A stretch of DNA of 64,000 nt from RGIG9041 sp045541455 (lineage in GTDB: Bacteria > Bacillota > Clostridia > Oscillospirales > QAKW01). Shown here in pieces: positions 24,546 through 32,496 of the stretch; position 1 is the first letter of the stretch, and every line of letters begins with the position of its first letter. The notes under the pieces are model-generated. The model made no database searches and was not told the DNA's origin. It saw only the letters and a list, made by a program, of their open reading frames with translations. Both the position numbers and the translations under genes were made by a program. The stretch is from assembly GCA_045541455.1 (NCBI GenBank), contig JAZQJA010000019.1:1-64000 (forward strand), in the 5' to 3' direction.

Positions 24546-24571
24546 TATGCTTTAAATATTAAAATGGCAGA

Positions 24572-24600
24572 TTGACATAACGATTTACTCTTAGTATAAT
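24572..24600 (+). promoter_or_regulatory. Perfect consensus promoter for solute-binding copy 2
   Basis: TTGACA (24572-24577), 17-nt spacer, TATAAT (24595-24600), 30 bp before the ATG. Confidence 0.9.
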
Positions 24601-24629
24601 GTATATATTAATGAAAAGGAGAAAATGTT

Positions 24630-26414
24630 ATGAGAAAAATCAGTAAGTATCTTTCAACGCTGCTTATCGTTCTCATGCTTGTCACTCTTTTGTCATCATG
24701 TAAAAAGACTGATGAAGAAGATGGTGCTGCTTCAAGCGATGTAAATTCGACAGTAGAAGGGGAAAACTCTACTAGTGGCAATGACACTACAGGCGGTAAC
24801 GGCACAACCGGCGGTGACAAAACAACCGGCGGCAACGGCACAACCGGCGGCAATAAAAATCCCAGCAGTGTAAACCCGTCAGGTGGCGAAGAAATTGAAA
24901 AAGATGGCTTTACCACTAATGAACAGGGCGACATCATCAATTCAAATACCGAAATCGAAGTAGACGAAGACGGTGTTATCAAAGCTCCTGTTGACAACAA
25001 CAATCCCTTTATTCCTGATGAAGAACAGGGCCTTGAAAAGTCAGAACGTCGTGCTACCGAAGCATCTAAATACAGTTTTGATGAAAACCCGCTTATTAAC
25101 CGCGACAGAAATGCAAATACTAAATCAATGCCCTCTTTTGAGATTGACGAAACGGGTTTCGTTCGTTCGGGCACTAAAATTTCCGACCTTAAAGGTAAAA
25201 CACTGGTATTCTATACAGCGGATAACTATGATGTATGGTCTTATCGTAATGATAAGGGTGAAACAATAGGCGAGAGAGCATGGTATCAGTCGTTAAAAAA
25301 GGATATTGGTCTTAATATAAAATACATAGAGGCTACAAATACTGGATCAATTAAAGGCGCACTACAGTATATGAATGCAGGTAAACAATGCGATATAATA
25401 TATAATGCTCATGTTGCATGGCCTATGTGTATTTGTATAACACGTTCTATTACAAGTTTTGTTAACATAAACAACCTTGGTTCGTCACCCGGTGTATGTA
25501 AAAAGACTATGGATGTTTGTAAGTGGGGTAATACACTCCGCCTTATCGCTCCTATCGGTCTTGTTGACGTTTTATGGTACAACCAGACACTTGCTCAGCA
25601 GTTAAGTATGCCAGACCCCCATGTTATGTGGGAGCAGGGCAAATGGAATTGGGATACATTTAAACAGTTTTTACTTTCTGCACCAAAAACAACGCAGGAC
25701 GGCAAACAATTGTACTCGTTTGTTCATTGGGGTAACGACCTTCGTTACACATTCCCTACAACAAACGGTAAAGAATGTATAAAAATTGATGCCAACGCGC
25801 CGGAACCTGCACTTGTAAACAACTGGGACGACCCGCTTGTTGTTGAAGCGTGGGAATTTATCTGCGGAATTTTAATAAGCATTAATAACGGTAATAGGGC
25901 AGAACAGTACCGTGCATTGTTTGAGGGCTCAACTCTTATGACCGGTACAATGTATAGCCAACGTTATTATGACACCGAATATTCAAAGAATGTTCAAATT
26001 AACTGGGTGCCTTATCCAAAATCAACCGCGTCAACCGGTAAAGACATTTGTCAGTACGAAGGTATTGGTATGATGCTGCCGCGTAAAACCATTAAGGAAG
26101 ACAATGTAGATATAGCACTTAAGTTTATGGAACTGTGGGCAACACGCTTTACCGAAACTATTTTTGACAATCTTCACACCTTTGAATACTTTAGTTTTAA
26201 CTATGTTCAAAGAAAACAGTACTTTGATTTTGTTACAAAGAATACTGTATTTTCACTTGCTATGAACGATTTCCAAGGCTCAACTATAAATACCGATACA
26301 AGTATATATCTTTGCTTCCAGGGTGATCCCGCTTTTAATGTAAAGACAGAAGCAGCAAAGGCATCTAACCTTGTTAAAACTTATATATATGAGTCGCTTA
26401 AATACGGTCAATAA
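24630..26414 (+). CDS. Extracellular solute-binding lipoprotein, intact copy
   Basis: 594-residue lipoprotein. Signal MRKISKYLSTLLIVLMLVTL with lipobox LLSSC at Cys 24. A low-complexity Gly/Thr/Asn linker follows (about 45-85), then an acidic stretch, then a large substrate-binding domain from about 165 (SDLKGKTLVFYTADNYDVWS, APIGLVDVLWYNQTLAQQL, VMWEQGKWNWDTFKQFL, MLPRKTIKEDNVDIALKFM). The pattern is that of extracellular solute-binding proteins of carbohydrate ABC transporters (SBP_bac_1). No transporter genes are adjacent, so the partner permease must be elsewhere or the protein acts as a free binding protein. Own perfect promoter and RBS AAAGGAG. Paralog of the broken upstream copy. Confidence 0.85.
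   Translation: MRKISKYLSTLLIVLMLVTLLSSCKKTDEEDGAASSDVNSTVEGENSTSGNDTTGGNGTTGGDKTTGGNGTTGGNKNPSSVNPSGGEEIEKDGFTTNEQGDIINSNTEIEVDEDGVIKAPVDNNNPFIPDEEQGLEKSERRATEASKYSFDENPLINRDRNANTKSMPSFEIDETGFVRSGTKISDLKGKTLVFYTADNYDVWSYRNDKGETIGERAWYQSLKKDIGLNIKYIEATNTGSIKGALQYMNAGKQCDIIYNAHVAWPMCICITRSITSFVNINNLGSSPGVCKKTMDVCKWGNTLRLIAPIGLVDVLWYNQTLAQQLSMPDPHVMWEQGKWNWDTFKQFLLSAPKTTQDGKQLYSFVHWGNDLRYTFPTTNGKECIKIDANAPEPALVNNWDDPLVVEAWEFICGILISINNGNRAEQYRALFEGSTLMTGTMYSQRYYDTEYSKNVQINWVPYPKSTASTGKDICQYEGIGMMLPRKTIKEDNVDIALKFMELWATRFTETIFDNLHTFEYFSFNYVQRKQYFDFVTKNTVFSLAMNDFQGSTINTDTSIYLCFQGDPAFNVKTEAAKASNLVKTYIYESLKYGQ
24861..25045 (+). repeat. Near-identical tract shared with copy 1
   Basis: Partner of 22926-23110; two mismatches in 185 bp. 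Confidence 0.85.
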
Positions 26415-26446
26415 AGTAATTAAATATTTTGGGGGACTCTTTTAAA

Positions 26447-27154
26447 ATGAAAGGTTTTGTTTTTGACCTTGATAACACTCTTTTTGACAGATACGCAACT
26501 ATTACAAAAATTATCGAATTGAATTTTGATAAAATCCGCGCTCACATAAACCCTTCGTACGATGCACAAAAATGTGCGCGTCATCTGTGCGATATTGAAC
26601 GGTTGTATATTCATTCTTACGGCTGGGTAGGTATTTTCGAAGCGCTGTGTAAAACACACTTTTTTAATATTGATAATATACCCGATATGCAGCGCTCATT
26701 TGCGTTTTTCGTTGACAACTTTGCAAAAACAGCAGTTGCCTATCCTTATACACGCGATGTACTTACAGCAATACGTAATAAAGGCTATAAAACCGCCATG
26801 ATAACAAACGGGCACGAGCAACTTCAAAACGGTAAAATTGCACTTATCGGTATAGCAGACCTTTTTGATTTAATTCTGCCGTCTGATACTTACGCAAAAC
26901 TTGCAGGCTTTGAAGACGCTAAAGAATGTCAAAAGCCTAATACGTATATGTTTGACTATGTTGCAAAACAACTCGGTGTGTGTGCAAGCGAACTGTACTA
27001 TGTCGGTGACAGCCCGCCAAACGATGCTGTAGCGTCTGCAAAAGCGGGGTATGTTCCTGTTTGGATTCGTTCGCAAAGCCCGTGGAGTGAGGAAAACGAA
27101 TTTATCCCAAAACTCTGTTATGACACAATCGAAGGTCTTTACGAACTGATATAA
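26447..27154 (+). CDS. HAD-superfamily hydrolase (YjjG-like)
   Basis: 235-residue HAD subfamily IA phosphatase. Motif I FDLDNTLFD (D7, D9), motif II MITNGH, motif III Lys in KECQKPNTYMFD, and motif IV YYVGDSPPNDAVAS are all present, so it should be active. Similar proteins are pyrimidine nucleotidases or small phosphatases; the substrate cannot be read. I start at ATG 26447, which puts motif I at the N-terminus; a TTG 18 nt upstream overlaps the G-rich RBS. Ends in a terminator identical to the one beside dpaB. Confidence 0.9.
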   Translation: MKGFVFDLDNTLFDRYATITKIIELNFDKIRAHINPSYDAQKCARHLCDIERLYIHSYGWVGIFEALCKTHFFNIDNIPDMQRSFAFFVDNFAKTAVAYPYTRDVLTAIRNKGYKTAMITNGHEQLQNGKIALIGIADLFDLILPSDTYAKLAGFEDAKECQKPNTYMFDYVAKQLGVCASELYYVGDSPPNDAVASAKAGYVPVWIRSQSPWSEENEFIPKLCYDTIEGLYELI

Positions 27155-27194
27155 AAAAACACTGTAGAAACTTTGGTTTCTACAGTGTTTTTTT
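27153..27194. terminator. HAD gene terminator (bidirectional)
   Basis: Perfect 18-bp stem (27153-27170 / 27177-27194) with a CTTTGG loop and A/T-runs on both sides. Confidence 0.93.
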
Positions 27195-27265
27195 ACATTA
27201 TAACGGGAGTTATCTGCTTGCCGTTTAGTGCCTCTGTTATTGTTTTATCAAGCATTGTCATATCG
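27193..27265 (-). pseudogene. dpaB 3' fragment
   Basis: Minus-strand remnant encoding only the C-terminal end of dipicolinate synthase subunit B (equivalent to the codons at 30093-30165), including the stop. No start or flavin-binding core remains, so it is non-functional. Confidence 0.88.
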
Positions 27266-27304
27266 AAATAACTTTGAATTTAGAAATAAACTGCACAAAA
27301 AATA

Positions 27305-27333
27305 TTGACACTTATAACAATTTTTGGTATAAT
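27305..27333 (+). promoter_or_regulatory. Perfect consensus promoter of the metallopeptidase cassette
   Basis: TTGACA (27305-27310), 17-nt spacer, TATAAT (27328-27333). It starts right after the dpaB fragment and drives a 180-bp leader. Confidence 0.9.
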
Positions 27334-27365
27334 ATAAATGAAATAACAATTAGGAGGTAATACCA

Positions 27366-27380
27366 ATGAGCAGTAAATGA
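27366..27380 (+). CDS. Four-codon leader ORF (Met-Ser-Ser-Lys)
   Basis: ATG-AGC-AGT-AAA-TGA with an ideal Shine-Dalgarno (AGGAGG at 27352-27357, 8 nt spacing), 33 bp after the promoter -10 and 4 bp before a terminator hairpin. The position between promoter and attenuator suggests a regulatory leader. It could instead be the truncated start of a decayed gene. Confidence 0.4.
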   Translation: MSSK

Positions 27381-27383
27381 TTT

Positions 27384-27427
27384 AAGGCATAGATTATAAA
27401 TAGAACTTAATAATCATTGCCTTTTTT
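27384..27427 (+). terminator. Leader attenuator hairpin
   Basis: 27384-27397 pairs with 27410-27423 (AAGGCA..GATTAT / ATAATC..TGCCTT, one 2x2 internal mismatch), followed by T6. It lies between the leader ORF and the metallopeptidase gene, so transcripts must pass it to express the protease. Confidence 0.7.
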
Positions 27428-27512
27428 GACTGATGACAAACACACAGGTTTCGTTTGCTATGCTGTATCTTTTGCAGATGAAACAAAGAAAGCGAAAGGT
27501 TGATGAGTTATT

Positions 27513-29108
27513 ATGAAACTAAAACGATTGTTTACAGGTATTATATGTATCTGTATTGTTCTTACTTCATTTTCCGGTATAACAGTTACTACTAAAGCTG
27601 CAACAGTTGACGGTGTAACTAATAAATATACTTATGTTAGAATGGCTCCCTATTGGACAGCTTCAGTTGTAGATAATATGGCAGGTGGGGTGGCTATAAC
27701 AATAATTGAACGTGATTATAATTACTTATATGTTCAGTATAACAAAGATGGAATAACAAAGCGCGGTTATATACCTATAGCAGACACTAGTAATACAGGT
27801 TATTCATGGTGTAACCATACATATTTTATACCTGGAAATTGCTATAACACTGTTACTGTTTATTATGGTCCCGGTAGTACATATTCTTCCTGCGGAACAA
27901 TTTATTCAGGGGAATTCCCTCTCCTTGTATTAGAAAAAGAATCGGGATATTACTATGTTCAATATGTAACTAATCCAACAGCAACCGGATCTACTCAACC
28001 GCTGTATAAAAGGGGCTGGGTTAATGCGTCTTATATAACATTAAGGTTATCAACAAAACCCAGCTATTTTTCAACAGATTCTTCACAATATACTTTAATT
28101 CGAAGCCCATATGGAAGTTATTTAACAGCAGTTGCAGATTCATCTCAAGAAAGCGGGTATGCTCTTGGTTTAACAACAGGAACAGGAGATCCTAATCAAC
28201 AATGGATTGTATATAAATATAATTATTCCAATGCCATATATTATAAAATTAAATCTGTTTCCACTGGGCTGTTTATTCAGGTGCAAGATGTAATTCCGTT
28301 AATTGATAAACAACTAATATTAACAACTGAATCATCTCCCAACAAAGCACAGGAATTTGAAATTAAATTTTTGAATACAATTGATTCGAATAACGGAGCT
28401 TTTGAATTTGGATATAAATCAATGATATTACCTAGAAGTAGCGGCGATTTTTTGGCAGCTCAAGAATATGGAACAACAATTCGACAATACCGAGCTAATA
28501 GTTCATATCAAAATCAATGGTTTTATTTTGATCCTATTGATAATATGTGGGACGGTAAATATTCATCGGGAAGAACAAATTTAACTTATTATATAGACCC
28601 ATCTGTATTGGTTGGTAGAATTAGAGTATATGAAATTGAAAGTGCCGCTAATTCGTGGAATGGTATTAGTAATGTGAGTTTAACGCGTGTGTTCAGTTCT
28701 GCCGGTGCGGATATAGTGCTAAAAGGGACTGATAGTATTAATAACATAGAAAAATTGGCAGGATTGTGTTCTCCTATAGTGGAATCGACAACAGATGCTA
28801 ATAATTCTAATTGGTATGGAGTTGTCCTGTATATAAATACTTATGTCGATAGTGAAGGATATATAGCTGATGGAAAACATACTGATTCAGTCATTAAATT
28901 AAAAAACATTCAAAAAACTATTGCTCATGAATTTGGTCATGCTATAAAACTTAGGCATCATCACGAAGATTCGAATCCCAATGATAACTATCAATATGCA
29001 TATATTAAATCAATAATGAATCAAGGTCTTCATAGTGACGAAACAACTAATAGACCCATAAGTCCAAGCCAATTTGACCAAAGAGCGTTAAAACTTAAAT
29101 GGGATTAA
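27513..29108 (+). CDS. Secreted SH3/ricin-type zinc metallopeptidase
   Basis: 531-residue exported protein. Signal peptide to about residue 31 (ending TVTTKA). Two SH3b-like repeats (about 35-90, YTYVRMAPYWTASVV; about 105-165, NTVTVYYGPGSTYSSCGTI), then a ricin-type beta-trefoil with QxW motifs (DPNQQWIVYK, YQNQWFYFDP; about 185-345). The catalytic domain is C-terminal: HEFGHAIKLRH (H472, E473, H476, H482) and Met-turn SIMNQG, a metzincin/matrixin-like HExxHxxxxxH site. Where most metzincins have Gly after the second His + 2, this one has Lys. SH3b and ricin domains suggest wall or glycan targeting. AT-rich codons differ from neighbours. A weak RBS follows an attenuated leader. The related lipoprotein gene lies 27 nt downstream. 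Confidence 0.85.
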   Translation: MKLKRLFTGIICICIVLTSFSGITVTTKAATVDGVTNKYTYVRMAPYWTASVVDNMAGGVAITIIERDYNYLYVQYNKDGITKRGYIPIADTSNTGYSWCNHTYFIPGNCYNTVTVYYGPGSTYSSCGTIYSGEFPLLVLEKESGYYYVQYVTNPTATGSTQPLYKRGWVNASYITLRLSTKPSYFSTDSSQYTLIRSPYGSYLTAVADSSQESGYALGLTTGTGDPNQQWIVYKYNYSNAIYYKIKSVSTGLFIQVQDVIPLIDKQLILTTESSPNKAQEFEIKFLNTIDSNNGAFEFGYKSMILPRSSGDFLAAQEYGTTIRQYRANSSYQNQWFYFDPIDNMWDGKYSSGRTNLTYYIDPSVLVGRIRVYEIESAANSWNGISNVSLTRVFSSAGADIVLKGTDSINNIEKLAGLCSPIVESTTDANNSNWYGVVLYINTYVDSEGYIADGKHTDSVIKLKNIQKTIAHEFGHAIKLRHHHEDSNPNDNYQYAYIKSIMNQGLHSDETTNRPISPSQFDQRALKLKWD

Positions 29109-29135
29109 ATATTTAGAGAGTAGAGGTGTCATAAT

Positions 29136-30023
29136 ATGAAAAAGAAATTACATTTGATAATAATTTTATTGATATTTACTTTATGCTCTTGTTCAAATAC
29201 AAAAGAAAATCCTGCTCTTTATCAAAAACTTAAGGAGCTATATCCAGATGCTCAAATATCTAGTGACGGAGGTTATTATAATATAATTGAAAATGTTTCT
29301 ATTGAAGGACTTGAAAAAAATAAAATTGGCTCAGGAGATATGATAGTATATTCTGACTTTGATTCATATGAAAAAGATTGTATTATACCTTCTAAAACTA
29401 TAATATTTAAAGGCAAAAAAACTGATATATCAACTCAATATATAACTGTTTCTGCTGATACTGGTAATATCGAAGGATTACCTAGAACAGAAATTAAAAT
29501 AGAGGTTATTGAGTCTTATTACGGTGATGTAAAAGCTGGAGATTTTATAACTTATACCGACTTGTTTTATGTTACTACAAATGATAATGGCGAAAGTATT
29601 ATAAATTCATACGATGCAATAATTCCCGATGAAGGTGAACTTATATATATTTTAAATTTTAACAGTGATAAAAAAGTCTATTGGGTTTCCAATAATATGG
29701 TACCGCCTGTATCACTTGAACTGTATGAAAATGCTAAGCAACAGAATTTTATCTTGTCAAATATATATAAAAAATATATTTTAAGTAACGAGGCTGCGTC
29801 TGACAAAACGTCGCTTGCTGTAAAAGAACTTCAGTGGCAAAGAGAACTTGCTAGGCGTAAGGCTGAGGCAAATATGGAAGTTGAAAAAAACAAAAGAATT
29901 ATTTCAAAGTGCGATAAAGTTTTGGCGCTTGAAAATCCAACACAAACTCAGCTTATGGAGGCTTTACCTGAAGCAGAACGGGAAATTATTAACAGACTTG
30001 TAGAAAAATACAGCAAAAAATAA
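29136..30023 (+). CDS. Lipoprotein A of the metallopeptidase cassette
   Basis: 295 aa. Lipobox TLCSC after a 16-residue hydrophobic stretch. Contains KTIIFKGKKTD, then IKIEVIESYYGDVKAGDFIT, YTDLFYV and GELIYILNF. This order (EVI-x4-GD strand, later G-E-x-x-Y-I-L strand) resembles the NTR/OB pattern. The C-terminal third is a charged helical domain (KTSLAVKELQWQRELARRKA, LMEALPEAEREIINRLVEKY). It follows the peptidase by 27 nt with RBS AGAGGTG and is probably co-transcribed. Its 3' 280 bp are nearly identical to the lipoprotein at 31566. Possible roles are a tethered inhibitor, chaperone or immunity partner of the protease; this is inferred from pairing only. Confidence 0.75.
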   Translation: MKKKLHLIIILLIFTLCSCSNTKENPALYQKLKELYPDAQISSDGGYYNIIENVSIEGLEKNKIGSGDMIVYSDFDSYEKDCIIPSKTIIFKGKKTDISTQYITVSADTGNIEGLPRTEIKIEVIESYYGDVKAGDFITYTDLFYVTTNDNGESIINSYDAIIPDEGELIYILNFNSDKKVYWVSNNMVPPVSLELYENAKQQNFILSNIYKKYILSNEAASDKTSLAVKELQWQRELARRKAEANMEVEKNKRIISKCDKVLALENPTQTQLMEALPEAEREIINRLVEKYSKK

Positions 30024-30052
30024 AGTTCTAAATAAAAAGTAAGTAAAGAATG

Positions 30053-30165
30053 TAAAAAAACACTGTAGAAACTTTGGTTTCTACAGTGTTTTTTACATTA
30101 TAACGGGAGTTATCTGCTTGCCGCTTAGTGCCTCTGTTATTGTTTTATCAAGCATTGTCATATCG
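30053..30165. repeat. dpaB 3' end plus terminator, copy 2 (in the intact gene)
   Basis: Partner of 27152-27265. Contains the hairpin terminator (30054-30094) and the last codons of the intact dpaB. Confidence 0.92.
30054..30094. terminator. Bidirectional terminator between lipoprotein A and dpaB
   Basis: Same 17-18-bp stem as at 27153-27194, with T6 on the plus side. It serves both convergent genes and abuts the dpaB stop. Confidence 0.92.
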
Positions 30166-30665
30166 GCAATGCAAGAGCGTTCTTTGTTTTGAGGGTCGTC
30201 TTGCGAAAAGGGTACAAAATAAATATTTTTACAGTTAAGCAACATACCGATGTTTTTAGCGCTGCAAGCAAGAGCGTCATTGGTTGATACTGCAATAATG
30301 AGCGGTCTTGCATTTCTAAGGTGTGCTTTTGCCGCCATTGTAACGGCGGTGTCAGTAACACCAAGGCAAAGCTTTGCCAGCGTGTTTCCCGTGCAAGGCG
30401 CAATTACAAGCGCATCGCACATTCGTTTCGGGCCTATCGGCTCGGCATCTTTTACCGTGTGAATCACATCTTTTTTACAAGCACATTTTGCCCTGTCAAT
30501 AAAGTCTTTTGCTCTGCCAAACCGTGTGTCAGTTTCATAAGTGATTTGTGACATAATCGGCAGTATATCGTATTTTTCGCTCAGCCGTTCAAGTTCTCTC
30601 ATTGCTTTGTCAAGCGTACAAAACGAGCCGCACATTGCAAAGCCAAGCCGTATTTTATTTTCCAT
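30093..30665 (-). CDS. dpaB: Dipicolinate synthase subunit B
   Basis: 190-residue flavoprotein-fold subunit (SpoVFB). With DpaA it converts the lysine-pathway intermediate dihydroxy-tetrahydrodipicolinate to dipicolinic acid in the mother cell; DPA is then loaded into the spore core. Marks: FAMCGSFCTLDKAM, IVIAPCTGN-like ALVIAPCTGNTLAKL, and PLIIAVSTNDALACSAKNIG. One nt separates it from dpaA upstream. Its 3' end is duplicated 2.9 kb away. Presence indicates a sporulating organism. Confidence 0.95.
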   Translation of the reverse strand: MENKIRLGFAMCGSFCTLDKAMRELERLSEKYDILPIMSQITYETDTRFGRAKDFIDRAKCACKKDVIHTVKDAEPIGPKRMCDALVIAPCTGNTLAKLCLGVTDTAVTMAAKAHLRNARPLIIAVSTNDALACSAKNIGMLLNCKNIYFVPFSQDDPQNKERSCIADMTMLDKTITEALSGKQITPVIM

Positions 30666-30666
30666 T

Positions 30667-31386
30667 TCACACCTCCGAAAGCCGTAGGAGAATGGTGCGT
30701 TTTAGTATCTCTCCTGCACTTTTTGGTGCAACTTTGCCCGGCAGCCCCAGTGCTGTAATAGTGCTTATGCCGTAACGCTCGGCACTGTCAATGTCTACAC
30801 TTCCGGGGCGTGAGGCAAGGTCAATAATAAGCGTGCTTTTATCAAGCGTTTTTATAACGCTGTCGGTGATTACAAGGTGAGGTACCGTTGAAAATATAAT
30901 ATCACTTTTAATATTTTCAAGCTTTTCAAAACCAAACGCTAAGGCGCCGCGGTTTTCCGCCTCTGCTTGTGACTCTTCGCGCCGTGCAATAACCGTTACG
31001 TTTGCACCCAAAGCTATCAGCCTGTCAGAGAGTACTTTTCCAATGTTACCGTAACCGACCACCGTAACACAACTTCCGCTTATTGTATAGTCGGTGTTTT
31101 GCATGGCAATAGCCAGCGCGCCCTCTGCAGTGGGAAGTGCATTTCGCGCTTTGAAATATGCGCTGTTTGCATAATTTATACAACCGTCACAGTCCATACT
31201 GCAAAATACTGTTTTGCCGCACATATCTTCTGTCGGTTTCATACCTATCGGCAGTATTATAATGTCACAGTTTTTAGCGCAGCTGCCAATATCGTCATAC
31301 ATTTTTGTGCAGTAGCCGTCGTTTTCAAGCGCTTGGTTTAAATATTCCATTCGTTTGTCACCTTTAATAACCCCAAACCGATACAT
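30667..31386 (-). CDS. dpaA: Dipicolinate synthase subunit A
   Basis: 239-residue SpoVFA. Rossmann nucleotide-binding motif VVGYGNIGKVLSDRL; preceding block LPTAEGALAIAMQNTDYTI; and LIIDLASRPGSVD plus ALGLPGKVAPKSAGEIL at the C-terminus match the family closely. It is shorter than the roughly 300-aa Bacillus protein, mainly in the N-terminal half and at the C-terminus, but keeps the conserved blocks. RBS AAAGGAG lies 11 nt before the ATG. Operon dpaA-dpaB, probably expressed by a mother-cell sigma factor; I could not identify the promoter with confidence. Confidence 0.95.
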   Translation of the reverse strand: MYRFGVIKGDKRMEYLNQALENDGYCTKMYDDIGSCAKNCDIIILPIGMKPTEDMCGKTVFCSMDCDGCINYANSAYFKARNALPTAEGALAIAMQNTDYTISGSCVTVVGYGNIGKVLSDRLIALGANVTVIARREESQAEAENRGALAFGFEKLENIKSDIIFSTVPHLVITDSVIKTLDKSTLIIDLASRPGSVDIDSAERYGISTITALGLPGKVAPKSAGEILKRTILLRLSEV

Positions 31387-31472
31387 AAAGCACTATTCTC
31401 CTTTCTGTATATACTATTCAAAACCTCTTGTTTGGGTGAAACTTTAATGACTGTTGAATTATATAGGAAACA

Positions 31473-31501
31473 TTTACTTTTATAATGGTTTATAGTATAA
31501 T
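31473..31501 (+). promoter_or_regulatory. Promoter for lipoproteins B and C
   Basis: TTTACT (31473-31478), 17-nt spacer, TATAAT (31496-31501). The -10 context (AGTATAATATAAAT) resembles that of the peptidase promoter (GGTATAATATAAAT), consistent with duplicated cassettes. Confidence 0.65.
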
Positions 31502-31565
31502 ATAAATAGGGAAAGTTCTTTAACAATTGTCGCCTTTTAATTAAAAAATGAAAGGAGAATTTGTA

Positions 31566-32474
31566 GTGAAAAATAAACTTAAACTGTTTACAGTATTAAT
31601 ATTAATAGCCGCGTTGTTGCTATGCTCTTGCCAAAAAACAAAAGAAAATCCTAAACTCCTTTTAAAACTTAAAGAGCAATACCCAAATGCCCAGATAGTG
31701 TCTGCGGGAGATGTGTATAATGTTACAGAAACAGTGTCAATAACGGGTCTTGAAAAACAAGAAGCTTCTATAGTTGATTATATGATTTTTGATGATTATG
31801 AATCTTTTGAGCAAGCATGTATAATTCCATCCAAAACTCTTATTTTCAAGGGCAAAAGAACGGACGTAGTTAAACAGACTATACCTATATCTATAACACA
31901 CGCTGTTATGGAAGGTCAGCCGAAAGCGGAAATGCAAATAGAGGTTATTGAAGCGTATTACGGTGATGTAAATGCAGGAGATTTTGTAACTTATACAGAT
32001 TTCTTTTATGTTACAGAAAATAAAGACGGTAAAAGAGTTATTGTTTCTCACGGTGCAAAAATTCCCGACGAGGGCGAGCTTATATATATTTTATATCTTT
32101 ATGGAAAGCCTGATGATAGTAAAAAAGTATATTGTAATGCATACGGGCTGCTTCGTCCTTTGGCGATTGAAATATATGAAAATGCTAATCAACAGAATTT
32201 TATCTTGTCAAATGTATACAAAAAATATATTTTAAGTAACGAGGCTGCGTCTGACAAAACGTCGCTTGCCATAAAAGAACTCCAGTGGCAAAGAGAACTT
32301 GCAAGTCGTAGGACTGGGTTTAAAAACAAAAGAATTGTTTCAAAGTGCGATAAAGTTTTGGCGCTTGAAAATCCAACACAAACTCAGCTTATGGAGGCTT
32401 TACCTGAAGCAGAACGAGAAATTATTAACAGACTTGTAGAAAAATACAGCAAAAAAACACCAAATACAAATTAA
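31566..32474 (+). CDS. Lipoprotein B, paralog of lipoprotein A
   Basis: 302 aa from a GTG at 31566. The ATG 18 nt upstream overlaps the AAAGGAG that serves this GTG with 8-nt spacing. Lipobox LLCSC. Same architecture as lipoprotein A: KTLIFKGKRTD, MQIEVIEAYYGDVNAGDFVT, YTDFFYV, GELIYILYLYG. The C-terminal helical domain is nearly identical at DNA level to lipoprotein A (from about 32193 on), while the N-terminal half has diverged. No peptidase precedes this copy; dpaA-dpaB lies between A and B. Function unknown. Confidence 0.78.
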   Translation: MKNKLKLFTVLILIAALLLCSCQKTKENPKLLLKLKEQYPNAQIVSAGDVYNVTETVSITGLEKQEASIVDYMIFDDYESFEQACIIPSKTLIFKGKRTDVVKQTIPISITHAVMEGQPKAEMQIEVIEAYYGDVNAGDFVTYTDFFYVTENKDGKRVIVSHGAKIPDEGELIYILYLYGKPDDSKKVYCNAYGLLRPLAIEIYENANQQNFILSNVYKKYILSNEAASDKTSLAIKELQWQRELASRRTGFKNKRIVSKCDKVLALENPTQTQLMEALPEAEREIINRLVEKYSKKTPNTN

Positions 32475-32496
32475 GTGCCATAAAGGAGTGATAAGA

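Larger units (their letters stand above)
27152..27265. repeat. Duplicated dpaB 3' end plus terminator, copy 1
   Basis: 114 bp almost identical (one indel, one substitution) to 30053-30165. It contains the shared hairpin terminator and the last 24 codons or so of dpaB in minus orientation, without the rest of the gene. The homology stops sharply after TATCG (27265). Together the copies flank the metallopeptidase-lipoprotein cassette. Confidence 0.92.
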
